This document shows, one piece after another, positions 24,477 to 33,323 of a DNA stretch of 64,000 nucleotides. The stretch lies in contig NZ_KI912270.1 in assembly GCF_000243415.2 (NCBI RefSeq), positions 5,599,837 through 5,663,836 on the forward strand, given 5' to 3'. Below the pieces are notes generated by a model that saw only the letters and a list, made by a program, of their open reading frames with translations, was not told the origin of the DNA and did not search any database. The first letter of the stretch is position 1. Each line of letters opens with the position of its first letter. The translations under genes were made by a program, and so were the position numbers. This stretch comes from Mycolicibacterium tusciae JS617. GTDB lineage: Bacteria; Actinomycetota; Actinomycetes; Mycobacteriales; Mycobacteriaceae.

Positions 24477-25877
24477 TTAGAGCAGCTCCAAGCGTCGGGC
24501 CATATCGGATGCGAAGACACCGTTCGGATCGGCCTTGCGGCGCACCGCGATCCACTCGTCGATGAGGGGATACATCTTGTGGAATCTCTCCGCGCTCACG
24601 CGGGAGTCCTTGGCGGTGTAGACGCGTCCGCCGAACTCCATGACGCGGTCGTCGAGTTCGTTGAGGAATTCGTTGACGCCGGCCTTGTTGGGGAAGTCCA
24701 TTGCGACGTTCCAGCCGGCCATCGGGAAGCTCAGCGGTGCACGGTTTCCCGGGCCGAACAGTTTGAACACGTTCAGCGCCGAGTAGTGCCCACGGGTCTG
24801 GATCCACCGGATGATTGCCTTGAACTCCTCGAGCGCATTGGGGGGCACCAGGAACTGGTGCTGGGCGAAACCCGCTGGGCCATAAGCGTATTGCCAGCCA
24901 GTCGTGACATCCAGCATGTGGTAGAACTGCGTCAGGTTGACGATCTTGCCCTGGTAGTTCCCGCTCATCCGGTAGAACGCCTCGCCGATCACACTCAGCG
25001 ACAACTTGTTCATGAAGCTGACCGGAAAGAGGTCCGGCACCGCAGGCAGTTGGGGCGCAGCGAATTTCAGCGGATCCTTGGCGAGCTTGGCGGGCAACTG
25101 GTCAAGTTTGGCGAGGCTGCCCCGGCTGACCGCGGCGCGGCCGAGTTTGGGCGGCGGGCTGATGAGGTCGAACCAGGCGCTCGAGTAGGTGTAGTTGTCC
25201 TCGCTGCCGTCCTGGTGGACGGCGACGGTTTCGTCGAGGTCCTTGGTGGCGATGCCGTCGGCGATGAAGTACGCGGTTTCGGTGCGGGTCATGGCGATCC
25301 GGGCACGGACCACGATGCCGGTCAGGCCGTTGCCGCCGACGGTGGCCCAGAACAGCTCGTCGTCAGGCCCGTCCGGTGTGAGGGTGCGCACCTCGCCGTC
25401 GGCCATCAGCAGGTCCATCGACAGCACGTGATTGCCGAAGCTCCCGGCGCTGTGGTGATTCTTGCCGTGGATGTCGGAGGCGATGGCGCCGCCGACGGTG
25501 ACCTGTCGCGTGCCGGGCAGCACCGGAACCCACAACCCGAACGGCAGGGCCGCCTTCATCAGCTGGTCCAGGCTGACCCCGGCGTCGACGTCGGCCACGG
25601 CCGTATCGCTGCTCAACGAATGGATCTTGTTCAGTGCGGTCATGTCGATGACCAGTCCGCCGCCGTTGCACGCCTGGTCGCCGTAGGAGCGGCCGAGGCC
25701 CCGCGCGAGGACGCCGCGACGCAGGAATGTCGCACTGGACGAGCTGGGATCGTTGGCTTCGCGGACGGCCCTGGCGATCAATTCGACGTCGGGTGTGGAC
25801 AGAACCTGCGCGACCGACGGTGCGGTGCGCCCGAACCCGGTCAGGGCACGTGAGGTCGTCGGGAGGTTCTCGGACAT
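24477..25877 (-). CDS. dprE1: Decaprenylphosphoryl-beta-D-ribose 2'-oxidase DprE1
   Basis: DprE1 is the FAD enzyme that oxidises decaprenyl-phosphoryl-ribose at C2', the first half of the epimerisation to the arabinose donor; it acts on the periplasmic face. The 466-residue protein shows the FAD-binding region [11 protein letters not shown] and the flavin-site stretch [17 protein letters not shown], followed by the substrate domain. The loop that holds Cys387 in M. tuberculosis (GWNICVDF) reads GWNVAMDF, so this residue is Ala392 (codon 24702-24704). Covalent benzothiazinone inhibitors need that cysteine. The active site otherwise looks intact. The ATG at 25877 begins the dprE1-dprE2-aftA-emb run; a -10-like TACCCT lies just upstream, so the mRNA may be almost leaderless. 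Confidence 0.97.
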   Translation of the reverse strand: MSENLPTTSRALTGFGRTAPSVAQVLSTPDVELIARAVREANDPSSSSATFLRRGVLARGLGRSYGDQACNGGGLVIDMTALNKIHSLSSDTAVADVDAGVSLDQLMKAALPFGLWVPVLPGTRQVTVGGAIASDIHGKNHHSAGSFGNHVLSMDLLMADGEVRTLTPDGPDDELFWATVGGNGLTGIVVRARIAMTRTETAYFIADGIATKDLDETVAVHQDGSEDNYTYSSAWFDLISPPPKLGRAAVSRGSLAKLDQLPAKLAKDPLKFAAPQLPAVPDLFPVSFMNKLSLSVIGEAFYRMSGNYQGKIVNLTQFYHMLDVTTGWQYAYGPAGFAQHQFLVPPNALEEFKAIIRWIQTRGHYSALNVFKLFGPGNRAPLSFPMAGWNVAMDFPNKAGVNEFLNELDDRVMEFGGRVYTAKDSRVSAERFHKMYPLIDEWIAVRRKADPNGVFASDMARRLELL

Positions 25878-26015
25878 CGAAACGAGGGTACCGTGCGCCG
25901 GTCACGGCCCGGTCGAGCCGAAACATTGGTGCTCAGGACCGGTGAAAACCTGCGTTAGCGTGAATGCGCGACGGTGAGGGGTCTTGGCCGGCGGTCCGCT
26001 CGACAGTTCGCTGCG

Positions 26016-26426
26016 CTAGCGCAACCGGAAGATCACTGCGCGCTGCACGATGAAGTTGATGATCGTCGCGGTGCCCTGTGCGATGACGAACGCCACCGGG
26101 ACACGCCACGGCTTGTCATCCCACGCCATGTAGAAGAGATAGTTGATGCCGACCTGCACGGCGTAGGTGACCGCGTAAAGCGCACAGACCGCGATGAAAC
26201 GCGCCTTGCTCGGCGGCGCCTGGAATGTCCAGCGACGGTTGATCAGGTAGGCCGTGGTGGTTCCCGCGATGAAGCTGATGGTCTTCGCGACGTTGACGTG
26301 CAACCCTGCCGCGAGAAGCGCGATGTAGAGCCCGAAGTCGACGATCGCGGAGAGGCCTCCGGTGACGATGAATCGCCATGCCTGGGTCGCGAGACTCAGG
26401 CCAGGGGGCATCGGGGGCTCGGCCAC
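26016..26426 (-). CDS. GtrA-family small membrane protein (Rv3789-like)
   Basis: A 136-residue protein with four predicted transmembrane helices typical of GtrA: FIVTGGLSAIVDFGLYIALL, the helix before AYLINRRWTFQ, CALYAVTYAVQVGINYLFY, and AFVIAQGTATIINFIVQ. The M. tuberculosis counterpart upstream of dprE1 was first proposed to flip decaprenyl-phosphoryl-arabinose across the membrane and later described as a recruiter of AftA; the sequence alone cannot decide. It starts at a GTG and is separated from dprE1 by 138 nt. The MocR gene lies 9 nt upstream on the same strand. Confidence 0.88.
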   Translation of the reverse strand: MAEPPMPPGLSLATQAWRFIVTGGLSAIVDFGLYIALLAAGLHVNVAKTISFIAGTTTAYLINRRWTFQAPPSKARFIAVCALYAVTYAVQVGINYLFYMAWDDKPWRVPVAFVIAQGTATIINFIVQRAVIFRLR

Positions 26427-26435
26427 CCGGGCAGC

Positions 26436-27854
26436 TTAGCCACCCAGTCCGCTGGCGCTCAGCACGGCGCGCAACGCGTCGATGGCCGCTCCGAATGTGT
26501 GCTCGGCCGGAGTGCCGAAGCCGACGACCAGGCCGTCGGGCCGCGGAACTTCGGCTCCGGCCTGCGGATGGCGCATGATCGCCAGGCCGGAGATGCCGAC
26601 GCCGGCCTCACCCGCACGCTGCAGTACCTCTTGTTCGGCGCCGTCGGGCAGGGTCAGGGTCAGGTTCAACCCCGCGTCCAGACCGCGGATGCTGACGTCG
26701 GCGGCAGACAGGGCTCCTACGACGACATCGCGGCGCCGTCGGTAGCGCAGTCGCATGCGGCGGATGTGCTTGTCGTAGCCGCCGGAGGTGATGAATTCGG
26801 CCATCGTCAATTGGGCGATGACGTCGACGTAGAACTGTTCTCCGCCTTCCGCAGCGATGACCGCGTCGACGAGGTCGGTGGGCAGCACCATCCAGCCCAG
26901 GCGCAGGGCGGGCGACAGGCTCTTGCTGACGGACCCCAGATAGATGACACGTTCGGGACTCAGCGCCTGCAGCGCGCCGATCGGCTGGCGGTCGTAGCGG
27001 AACTCGCCGTCGTAGTCGTCGTCCATCACGTAGCCGTCGGTGCGTCGGGCCCACTCGACGACCGCGGTTCTGCGCGACGGATGCAGCGGCATCCCGAACG
27101 GATTGTGATGTGCCGGGGTGAGCAACACGGCGGGCACGTCGAGCTCGTCGAGTTCGCTGACGACAGCGCCGCGGTCGTCGAGACCGATTGGGACGGTTGG
27201 TATTCCGATCGCGTCGAGCGCATCGCGGAAGACAAAGAGCCCGTACGCCTCGACCGCGATGGGCCGCTGGGGCCCGAAGACGCGACCCATCAACTCCACC
27301 GCGTGCCGCACGCCGGCGCAGATGACAATCGAGTCCGGCGATGTCCGGACTCCACGCACGCGCGCGAGGTAGTCGGCGAGCGCGTCGCGAAGTTCGGGTC
27401 GGCCCCGCGGATCGCCCATACGCAGCGCCTCGGTCGGGGCGTTGGTGAGTGCGCGCCGGGTGGCGGCGGCCCATTCGTTGCGCGGGAACTCCGCGACGTC
27501 GGGGTTACCGGGCAGCAGGTTGTGTGTCGGCACCACCCGCACCCCGCGCGGGCGGGCGGGACGCTGGGCGGCGCTGGTGTTGACCACCCAGGTGCCTGCC
27601 CCCCGGCGCGACGCCAGCCAGCCCTCCGCGACCAGTTCGGCGTACGCCTCGGCGACGGTGTTGCGGGCCAATCCGACATCGAGGGCCAGTGAGCGCGACG
27701 GCGGAAGCACCGTTCCCGGGGCCAGTCGGCCGGACCGCACGGCATCGCGGAGCGCGGTCAGCAGTAGCTCCCTGGCGCCGCGTGCGCCAGGAGTGATGGC
27801 GGCGCGCAGGTCCAGATGGAGGTCTCGATGACCGGAATTGGCCCATGAATCCAT
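26436..27854 (-). CDS. MocR-type regulator (GntR helix-turn-helix fused to aminotransferase domain)
   Basis: A 472-residue MocR/PdxR-type regulator. The N-terminal ~75 residues are a GntR winged helix (LPPSRSLALDVGLARNTVAE); the rest is an aminotransferase class I fold with the aspartate region MDDDYDGEFRYDR and the likely PLP lysine in YLGSVSKSLSPALRLGW. Such proteins usually sense PLP or an amine and control a divergent gene. Here the divergent neighbour is the AhpD-like gene at 27904, 49 nt away. ATG 27854 (MDSWANSGHRDL) is chosen over a longer frame to 27971, whose extension runs antisense through the neighbour's repeat-rich start. Confidence 0.85.
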   Translation of the reverse strand: MDSWANSGHRDLHLDLRAAITPGARGARELLLTALRDAVRSGRLAPGTVLPPSRSLALDVGLARNTVAEAYAELVAEGWLASRRGAGTWVVNTSAAQRPARPRGVRVVPTHNLLPGNPDVAEFPRNEWAAATRRALTNAPTEALRMGDPRGRPELRDALADYLARVRGVRTSPDSIVICAGVRHAVELMGRVFGPQRPIAVEAYGLFVFRDALDAIGIPTVPIGLDDRGAVVSELDELDVPAVLLTPAHHNPFGMPLHPSRRTAVVEWARRTDGYVMDDDYDGEFRYDRQPIGALQALSPERVIYLGSVSKSLSPALRLGWMVLPTDLVDAVIAAEGGEQFYVDVIAQLTMAEFITSGGYDKHIRRMRLRYRRRRDVVVGALSAADVSIRGLDAGLNLTLTLPDGAEQEVLQRAGEAGVGISGLAIMRHPQAGAEVPRPDGLVVGFGTPAEHTFGAAIDALRAVLSASGLGG

Positions 27855-27903
27855 GCGTGAAGTTAACCACGTAGATGGGTCTTTGCGTACTAGCGTTGGT
27901 GGC

Positions 27904-28398
27904 ATGACTACGACTTTGGCGACTTCGGCGACTTCGGCGACTTTGGGCACTTTGGGCAGCACCCGGATCAAGATCTACAAAACGTCCCCCGAGTTGTACG
28001 ACGCGATGATGGCGTTGTCCAACGCGTCGGCCAAAGACCTCGACGTCGAACTCGGCGAGCTGATCAAGATCCGGGCATCCCAGATCAACCACTGCGCCTT
28101 CTGCCTGGACATGCACACGCGCGACGCACGCAAGCACGGTGTCAGCACGCAGAAGCTCGATGTCCTGGCCGCCTGGAGAGAAGCCGGGCGACTGTTCTCC
28201 GAGAGTGAGCGGGCCGCACTGGCCCTGACAGAGGCGATCACCGAACTCGGTGACGGCCATGTGCCCGACGAGGTGTACCAGCGGGCCGCGGACGTGTTCT
28301 CCGATCGCGAACTCGGTCAGGTGATCGCGATGGCGGTGACCATCAATGCGTGGAACCGCATCAACGTCACCACCCGCGTACAACCGCCCACCCGCTAA
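27904..28398 (+). CDS. Carboxymuconolactone decarboxylase / AhpD-like protein
   Basis: A 164-residue protein of the alkylhydroperoxidase D-like family, with the CxxC redox pair and histidine in HCAFCLDMHTRDARKHG and a C-terminal SDRELGQVIAMAV helix. Members reduce peroxides or act as thiol-disulphide partners; the exact role here is unknown. ATG 27904 is preferred, since the upstream in-frame ATG lies inside the divergent MocR promoter region. Residues 4-18 (TLATSATSATLGTLG) are low complexity and come from five 9-bp repeats. Divergent pairing with MocR suggests MocR control. Confidence 0.85.
   Translation: MTTTLATSATSATLGTLGSTRIKIYKTSPELYDAMMALSNASAKDLDVELGELIKIRASQINHCAFCLDMHTRDARKHGVSTQKLDVLAAWREAGRLFSESERAALALTEAITELGDGHVPDEVYQRAADVFSDRELGQVIAMAVTINAWNRINVTTRVQPPTR
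27912..27956 (+). repeat. Five degenerate 9-bp tandem repeats at the start of the AhpD-like gene
   Basis: Units GACTTTGGC, GACTTCGGC, GACTTCGGC, GACTTTGGG and CACTTTGGG run consecutively. They encode repeated Thr/Ala/Ser/Leu/Gly triplets just after the start codon. Gain or loss of a unit would change protein length by three residues without a frameshift. Confidence 0.85.
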
Positions 28399-28425
28399 AG
28401 GCCGCGTCGCTAATACGGTCAAGGG

Positions 28426-29184
28426 GTGCAGACCCGGTCCGGTGCAGAGATCCACGTCGACGGCGACGGCAAAGGCACCGTGTACAAACTGCACCGGCCG
28501 GGGACCGACCCGCGGCAGTTGGCCACCCGGTTGCGCATCGCAGCGGATTCGCAGGCGCTGCTCTCACCGCTTTCGGTGCAACCGGAACGGGCGGGCGACC
28601 GATGGCGCTCGATCTGGCCATTCGTGGAAACCGTTGTGCCGCAACCGGAATACCTGCCATGGGCCGAGGCGGGTGGATTGCTGGCCCGCCTGCACCGTGA
28701 GGAACCGGTCGGACGGGTCCCACCGCACGGTTGGCCCCAGCGGCTGCGCCGGGCGATGGATGCGCTGCGGGAGCAGCCCGATGCAACCGTCCGCCGCGCG
28801 GCGGCGACCCTGCCCGATGCGGCATGGCGCGCAGGCTCCCCTGATCGACCCGCGACGGTGGTGCACGGCGACTTCCACCTTGGCCAGCTCGGCCGGGCCG
28901 GTGCCGGTGCGCCCTGGCTGCTGATCGATGTCGACGATCTCGGTGTCGGCGAGCCGGCGTGGGACCTCGCCCGGCCGGCCGGGTTCTGGGCGGCGGGGCT
29001 GATCCCCGATGACGACTGGGCGGCGTTCGTCGACGCTTACCGAGACGCCGGCGGGCCCGCGCTACCTGCGGGCGACCCGTGGGCGGTCCTGGAGCCTTTC
29101 GCCAGGGCCGCGGTGGTGCAGGCCGCCGCACATCATCGGGATGACGAGCTGCTGTTGGCGGCCTGCGCGCGGATGGCTAACTAG
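28426..29184 (+). CDS. Aminoglycoside-phosphotransferase-like kinase family protein
   Basis: A 252-residue APH-fold protein with the catalytic Brenner motif VVHGDFHLGQLG and the metal-binding LLIDVDDLGVGEPAWDLAR. The N-terminal nucleotide region is short, so the substrate cannot be inferred; many actinobacterial members phosphorylate small metabolites and do not confer drug resistance. The GTG at 28426 follows AAGGG. It lies 27 nt after the AhpD-like gene and may share its transcript, and its 3' end overlaps the convergent zinc-ribbon gene by 8 nt. Confidence 0.8.
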   Translation: MQTRSGAEIHVDGDGKGTVYKLHRPGTDPRQLATRLRIAADSQALLSPLSVQPERAGDRWRSIWPFVETVVPQPEYLPWAEAGGLLARLHREEPVGRVPPHGWPQRLRRAMDALREQPDATVRRAAATLPDAAWRAGSPDRPATVVHGDFHLGQLGRAGAGAPWLLIDVDDLGVGEPAWDLARPAGFWAAGLIPDDDWAAFVDAYRDAGGPALPAGDPWAVLEPFARAAVVQAAAHHRDDELLLAACARMAN

Positions 29185-29527
29185 AGAAGAACAGGCGGCC
29201 GAAGCCCTGCTTGCGGTAGTGCTTGTTGCCGCGATGGCCCCAGCCGGGGCCGTAGTCATAGCCGCCGCCGTAGCCCTGCTGCCCGCCGTAGCCCGGTTGC
29301 ACGGGCGGCGGTGGTGGCGCAGCCTGGACGACCCGGTTCTCCATCTGAGTCAGCGACTCGAGCTCGCCGAAGTCGAGGAAGATGCCCCGGCAGGTATCGC
29401 ATTGCTCCAGGTGGATGCCGTTGCGCTCGTACGTCTTCATGATTCCGGAGCACTTCGGGCACAGCAGCGTGTTCGCGGCGCCGGTCGACGGCGGGGACGT
29501 CGGAGGTTCATATGGCGGGATGCTCAT
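29177..29527 (-). CDS. TFIIB-type zinc-ribbon protein
   Basis: A 116-residue protein with a single zinc ribbon (CPKCSGIMK, then CDTCRGIFLDFGELE) near residues 23-55. A Pro/Gly/Tyr-rich low-complexity region (PPPPPVQPGYGG and following) leads to a basic aromatic tail RKQGFGRLFFSS. The family (zf-TFIIB) is widespread in actinobacteria with no defined role. The start is an ATG. The gene is convergent with the APH-like gene and overlaps its stop. Confidence 0.8.
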   Translation of the reverse strand: MSIPPYEPPTSPPSTGAANTLLCPKCSGIMKTYERNGIHLEQCDTCRGIFLDFGELESLTQMENRVVQAAPPPPPVQPGYGGQQGYGGGYDYGPGWGHRGNKHYRKQGFGRLFFSS

Positions 29528-29859
29528 AAGTCGATAACGCTAGAGCAACCTGGGAAGTGCCTGGGAACCGGTTACGCGGTGTGCTTGCCCCGCGGTTTGG
29601 TGTCGGCGTAAGCCAATGCCCAGTCCAGCGCGTAGTCGACCCAGGTCTCCTGATGGCCAGGCTGGAAGTTGGCGATCAGCCCGTACACCCACACCCAGTT
29701 GCCCGGCTCAGTGTGTTCGTGAACGCGTAGTGGTGTCGCACGGAGCTTGGGTCTCCGGCATTGAGATCTCTATCTATAACTGGCCCGCCCCCGCGCGCAC
29801 CTCAGCGGCGCTGAAACATGTTCGCTCGCTTTGAAATCAGCGGAACCCCTACGGATGCG
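29528..29859. other. 332-bp gap with only a gene remnant
   Basis: No intact gene was found between the zinc-ribbon start and the DUF222/HNH stop. The left half contains the minus-strand coding remnant listed separately. The right half (about 29760-29859) shows no convincing frame, RNA gene or hairpin. Confidence 0.6.
29572..29760 (-). pseudogene. 3' remnant of an unidentified coding sequence
   Basis: On the minus strand an open frame ends at TAA 29574-29572 and reads RVHEHTEPGNWVWVYGLIA, then GHQETWVDYALDWALAYADT and PRGKHTA. The composition (Trp/Tyr/Asp-rich, good GC3) looks like real protein. The frame is closed by TAG about 65 codons upstream, and the only in-frame start codons are internal GTGs, so it seems to be a 5'-truncated gene. 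I do not recognise the family. Confidence 0.4.
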
Positions 29860-31440
29860 TCAAAATGGGGGCGGGTCGTGGTCGCTTGGCTTCCCGGGAT
29901 CATGACCTGGTTGCCGGGCGCGTTGTTCTGCCTCGGCGTCGATGACAGTTTGGTTGTGTTGGCGTTCGTCGTTGATGGCTTTGGTGCGGTTCTGGGTTCG
30001 GGTTGCTTTGCGTCGGGGGATGGCCAGTGCGCGGTTGGTGGCGGCGGCGTCGGTGTCGACAGCGTCGAGGGCGGTGATGGGGGCGGTGGGTTTGCAGAGG
30101 GTGGGGAACAGTATTCGGCTGCCGGGGTGGGTGGTGTAGGTCTGCCCGTGTGGGGAGGTCCAGACCACGGTGCCCTCGGGCCATTGTTCGTCGCGCCAGC
30201 CGCCGAAGGTTTTGAGTAAGTGGTGTTTTCGGCATAGACATTTCAAATTGGAGGCTTGTGTCGGCCCGGTGGGATAGGCGATGGTGTGGTCGATGTCGCA
30301 GTGGTGGGCGGGTTCATCGCAGCCGGGGAAGCGGCAGGTCATATCCCGGCACCGGATGAACGTCGCCAACACCGTCGAGGGGAGGTAGCGCGGCTGCGGG
30401 CCGCTGTCGCCAGGGTGGCGGATCGGCACGATCTTGGCGGTGCCGGCGATCTTGGCGGCCAGCAGCGGGGCGGGCAGCATGCCGCCACTCATCAGCGCGG
30501 CCGGCGTAGTCGCGGCGGGGCCGGCCGGTGGCGGCAGCGGATCGCTCAGTGCCTCTTTGAGAGTCATCTCGCCCAGCGGCTTGTCGATGGGTCCGGGCGG
30601 TTCTTTCCCGTCGAACTGGGCTGGGGTGTCATCAGTGAGGGAGTCTTCGTGGGTGATGACATGCACGACCACCGCGCTGGATTGAACGCCGGCGGCTTCG
30701 CATTCGGAGTTGCCGCATTCACACGCCAGGCGGTCGGCGCCGTGCCCGATCGCACCCAACGCATCGCTGCGACGCTGATCCAGAGTGCGCGGATCACCGT
30801 CGCACACCGCACGGGCCATCGCCTCCAGGCGTTGGTCCAGAGCGTCGGCGTCGGTGGCCAACAACCGGGCCTCGATATCGGCGATCCCCGAGCCGTCCTC
30901 GGATGGGTGGACATCGACGTGGCGGCCGCGGGCGGAGTGTTCGGTGCGTCGTACTGCGGCGGGGTCATAGCGGTCGACCCAGTAGTCGATCTCGCGTTGG
31001 GTCTTCTCCACTGATAAGGATCCCCACCCCGCGAGGTGGGCGGCGATCTCGGTGTCCACTTTGGCCAGAGCGGCGGGATCTTTGATCAGCCGGGTGCGCG
31101 ACACCACCGCGGCCACCATGCGATAGGAGATCGCGCCGGCGGCGAACACCTCTGCGACCTGCGGTAGCCGCCGCCGTAGCGCGTCGGCGACCAGCAATTG
31201 ATGCGACGCCACGCCCAGGGAGACGTTCTGGGCGGCAGCGATCGAGGCCGCGACGGCGTCCCAGTTGTCCAGGCACCACTGCTCGCGCTCAACAGAGCCG
31301 TCAGAAGCCAGCATGCGGTCGAGTTCATCGGCCATCGCGAACAGCCGCCGGGCGCAGGCAGCGTTCTCCACCCGCGCCCACGCCCCCACCGCAGCCGCAG
31401 AACGGCTGCCGAGGGCCGCGGTCACGAGTTGATCGAACAT
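29860..31440 (-). CDS. DUF222 / HNH endonuclease protein (13E12-repeat family)
   Basis: A 526-residue protein with an N-terminal DUF222 domain and a C-terminal HNH nuclease domain: CRDMTCRFPGCDEPAHHCDI, then the histidines in DHTIAYPTGP and CLCRKHHLLKTFGGW. It belongs to the family encoded by the REP13E12 repeats of mycobacteria, which are multicopy; in M. tuberculosis such a repeat is also the phiRv1 prophage attachment site. The biochemical role is unproven. It sits between the zinc-ribbon gene remnant and wzm, interrupting the wall cluster. The start is ATG 31440. The C-terminal ~90 residues are Pro/Arg/Gln-rich and probably disordered. Confidence 0.88.
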   Translation of the reverse strand: MFDQLVTAALGSRSAAAVGAWARVENAACARRLFAMADELDRMLASDGSVEREQWCLDNWDAVAASIAAAQNVSLGVASHQLLVADALRRRLPQVAEVFAAGAISYRMVAAVVSRTRLIKDPAALAKVDTEIAAHLAGWGSLSVEKTQREIDYWVDRYDPAAVRRTEHSARGRHVDVHPSEDGSGIADIEARLLATDADALDQRLEAMARAVCDGDPRTLDQRRSDALGAIGHGADRLACECGNSECEAAGVQSSAVVVHVITHEDSLTDDTPAQFDGKEPPGPIDKPLGEMTLKEALSDPLPPPAGPAATTPAALMSGGMLPAPLLAAKIAGTAKIVPIRHPGDSGPQPRYLPSTVLATFIRCRDMTCRFPGCDEPAHHCDIDHTIAYPTGPTQASNLKCLCRKHHLLKTFGGWRDEQWPEGTVVWTSPHGQTYTTHPGSRILFPTLCKPTAPITALDAVDTDAAATNRALAIPRRKATRTQNRTKAINDERQHNQTVIDAEAEQRARQPGHDPGKPSDHDPPPF

Positions 31441-31593
31441 GCATTCGACGCTACTCGTAGGCCCGGCAAGAAACCCCAGCTCAAACCCACCCTGTGGATG
31501 AATTGCCGATTGGGGATAACTTCCGCCCCGCTCGGACAGCGGACTAGTTGTGATGTCCAGGGAGGTTGGTCAGTCTGGTGACCGGCGGCTGGC

Positions 31594-32424
31594 CTAAACC
31601 CAGTAGGCGACGCGCGACCGGTACTGCCGCATGGCAAGGGCGGCGAACGTCCAACCGATGATCGTCAGCACAATGACCACCACCCAGTGGTGCACCTCCT
31701 GATCCGCACCAAGCAGCGGCGCCCGCACGATGTCCAGGTAATGCAGCAGCGGGTTCAGTTCGACGATCCGGGCGTACTGACCCGCACCCTGTTGCTGCAG
31801 GGTCGACTCGTTCCAGATGATCGGGGTCATGAAGAAGAGCAACTGGACCAGGCTCACCAGTAGCGGGCTGATGTCTCGGTAGCGAGTGGCCAGGATCCCG
31901 AAGCACAGCGATACCCACACGCAGTTCAACACGATCAGGAACAGGGCCGGGATGACCGCCAAGTCGGTCCATTTCCACGGCTTCGGATAGATGAACGCGA
32001 TGACGACGAAGATGATCATGTTGTGGCCGAACAGGATGATCTGTCGCCACACCAATCGATACACATGAACCGAAAGCGGTGTCGGAAGCTGTTTGATGAG
32101 GCCCTCATTCGCGATGAAGACCTCGGCTCCCTCGAGGATCGAGGCGTTGATGAGGTTCCAGACGATGAGGCCCAGCGTGACGTACGGCAGGTGCTCCTCG
32201 AGTGGCAGCTTGAACAACTTGGAGTACAACAGGCCCATGGCGACCGCAGTGGCACCCGTTGCGATGGTGATCCAGAACGGACCGAGCACCGACCTGCGGT
32301 AGCGCTGCTTGATGTCCTGCCAGCCCAGGTGAAACCACAGCTCGCGCTTGCCGAAGCCCGCGGCCAGGTCACCCCAGGCGCGTCCCATCGTCTTCGACTG
32401 CGCGGCAGCGTCGGTGAACGTCAC
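31594..32424 (-). CDS. wzm: Galactan ABC exporter permease Wzm
   Basis: The 276-residue ABC-2 type permease has six predicted transmembrane helices and the N-terminal amphipathic/gate segment LGWQDIKQRYRRSVLGPFW. With Wzt it exports lipid-linked galactan to the periplasm for arabinan addition. The GTG start overlaps the glfT1 stop (GTGA), the gene order wzt-glfT1-wzm matches the mycobacterial galactan locus, and the C-terminus MRQYRSRVAYWV is intact. Confidence 0.93.
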   Translation of the reverse strand: MTFTDAAAQSKTMGRAWGDLAAGFGKRELWFHLGWQDIKQRYRRSVLGPFWITIATGATAVAMGLLYSKLFKLPLEEHLPYVTLGLIVWNLINASILEGAEVFIANEGLIKQLPTPLSVHVYRLVWRQIILFGHNMIIFVVIAFIYPKPWKWTDLAVIPALFLIVLNCVWVSLCFGILATRYRDISPLLVSLVQLLFFMTPIIWNESTLQQQGAGQYARIVELNPLLHYLDIVRAPLLGADQEVHHWVVVIVLTIIGWTFAALAMRQYRSRVAYWV

Positions 32425-33323
32425 TGCTGGGGCCTCCCGAACTTCTCCTTACGGCCCATGCGCCGCAACCGAATCCACTCCATCAGGCCTGCTGGATCGC
32501 GCCGCGACACCAGAAAGAACCAGCCGAAGCGCACCCACTCCTGAAACAGCAGCCTGCGCATGCCCGGCTGTGATTGCAGATAGCCGCGGTTGCGATAGGT
32601 GAAGAACCGCTTGGCCGTGTCGTCGGGATATTGCGTGTGCATCCGCCCGCCCAGGATCGGCTTGAACTCGTCGCCGCCCTGCGGGTGTAGATACACCGCG
32701 TCCAGGCAGGTGCCGAACGGCAACCCCGTACGCACCAGGCGGCGGTGCAGTTCCGTTTCGTCACCGCGCACGAACAGCCGAAGATCGGGCACGCCGATGG
32801 CCTCCAGCGTCGACGCACGGAACAACGCGCCGTTGAAGAAGGACGCGATGCCTCTCAGCAGGTCCGCGGACGCTTCGGTGCGCAACTCCTCGACGCGCCG
32901 CCGCCAGGCGAGGCCGCGACGCAGTGGAAAGGCAAGTCGCCCAGGGTCGTTCATATCACACACCATGGGCGACACCTCGGCCAGGCGGTGGTCGTCGGCG
33001 CACTTCAACAGCGTGCCGAGTACTTCGGAGTCGGCGGGCCGCCCGTCGTCGTCGGCCAGCCACACCCAGTCGCTGCCCAGCGACAGGGCGTGCAACATAC
33101 CGAGCGCGAAACCTCCTGCGCCGCCCAGGTTTCGGCGCGACCCGACATACGTGGTTGGAATAGGCTGGCCCGCAACGAGTTCAGCGACCCGCGGATCGTT
33201 GTCGTTGTCGATGACGATCAAATGGTCGGGTGCCCGCGTCTGGGCCGCCACCGCCTCTAGCGACTTGGCGAGTTCGTCGGGACGCCGGTGCGTGACGACG
33301 ACGGCGCACACCGCGTCACTCAT
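32421..33323 (-). CDS. glfT1: Galactofuranosyltransferase GlfT1
   Basis: GlfT1 adds the first galactofuranose residues to the rhamnosyl-GlcNAc lipid linker, starting galactan. The 300-residue GT2-type protein begins MSDAVCAVVVTHRRPDEL and shows the nucleotide-binding IDNDNDPRV, the metal/donor motif WLADDDGRPAD, and the acceptor-site region VRGDETELHRRL. ATG 33323 is chosen because it overlaps the wzt stop and removes an Arg-rich 23-residue extension. Overlaps with wzt upstream and wzm downstream indicate one translationally coupled unit. Confidence 0.94.
   Translation of the reverse strand: MSDAVCAVVVTHRRPDELAKSLEAVAAQTRAPDHLIVIDNDNDPRVAELVAGQPIPTTYVGSRRNLGGAGGFALGMLHALSLGSDWVWLADDDGRPADSEVLGTLLKCADDHRLAEVSPMVCDMNDPGRLAFPLRRGLAWRRRVEELRTEASADLLRGIASFFNGALFRASTLEAIGVPDLRLFVRGDETELHRRLVRTGLPFGTCLDAVYLHPQGGDEFKPILGGRMHTQYPDDTAKRFFTYRNRGYLQSQPGMRRLLFQEWVRFGWFFLVSRRDPAGLMEWIRLRRMGRKEKFGRPQQ

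Noticed and set aside
23502..25853. 783-codon plus-strand open frame opposite dprE1/dprE2
   Set aside because: Fully antisense to two highly conserved genes; its composition (His/Arg/Val/Asp-rich, no domain) is typical of high-GC shadow frames.
25974..27692. 572-codon plus-strand frame opposite the GtrA-like and MocR genes
   Set aside because: Antisense to recognisable domains on the other strand, with no motifs of its own.
28426..29184. Aminoglycoside resistance gene
   Set aside because: It has the APH fold, but the family is broad and the chromosomal context and short N-lobe give no reason to claim drug inactivation.
30256..31014. 252-codon plus-strand frame opposite the DUF222/HNH gene
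   Set aside because: Shadow frame; the minus strand has clear DUF222 and HNH motifs.
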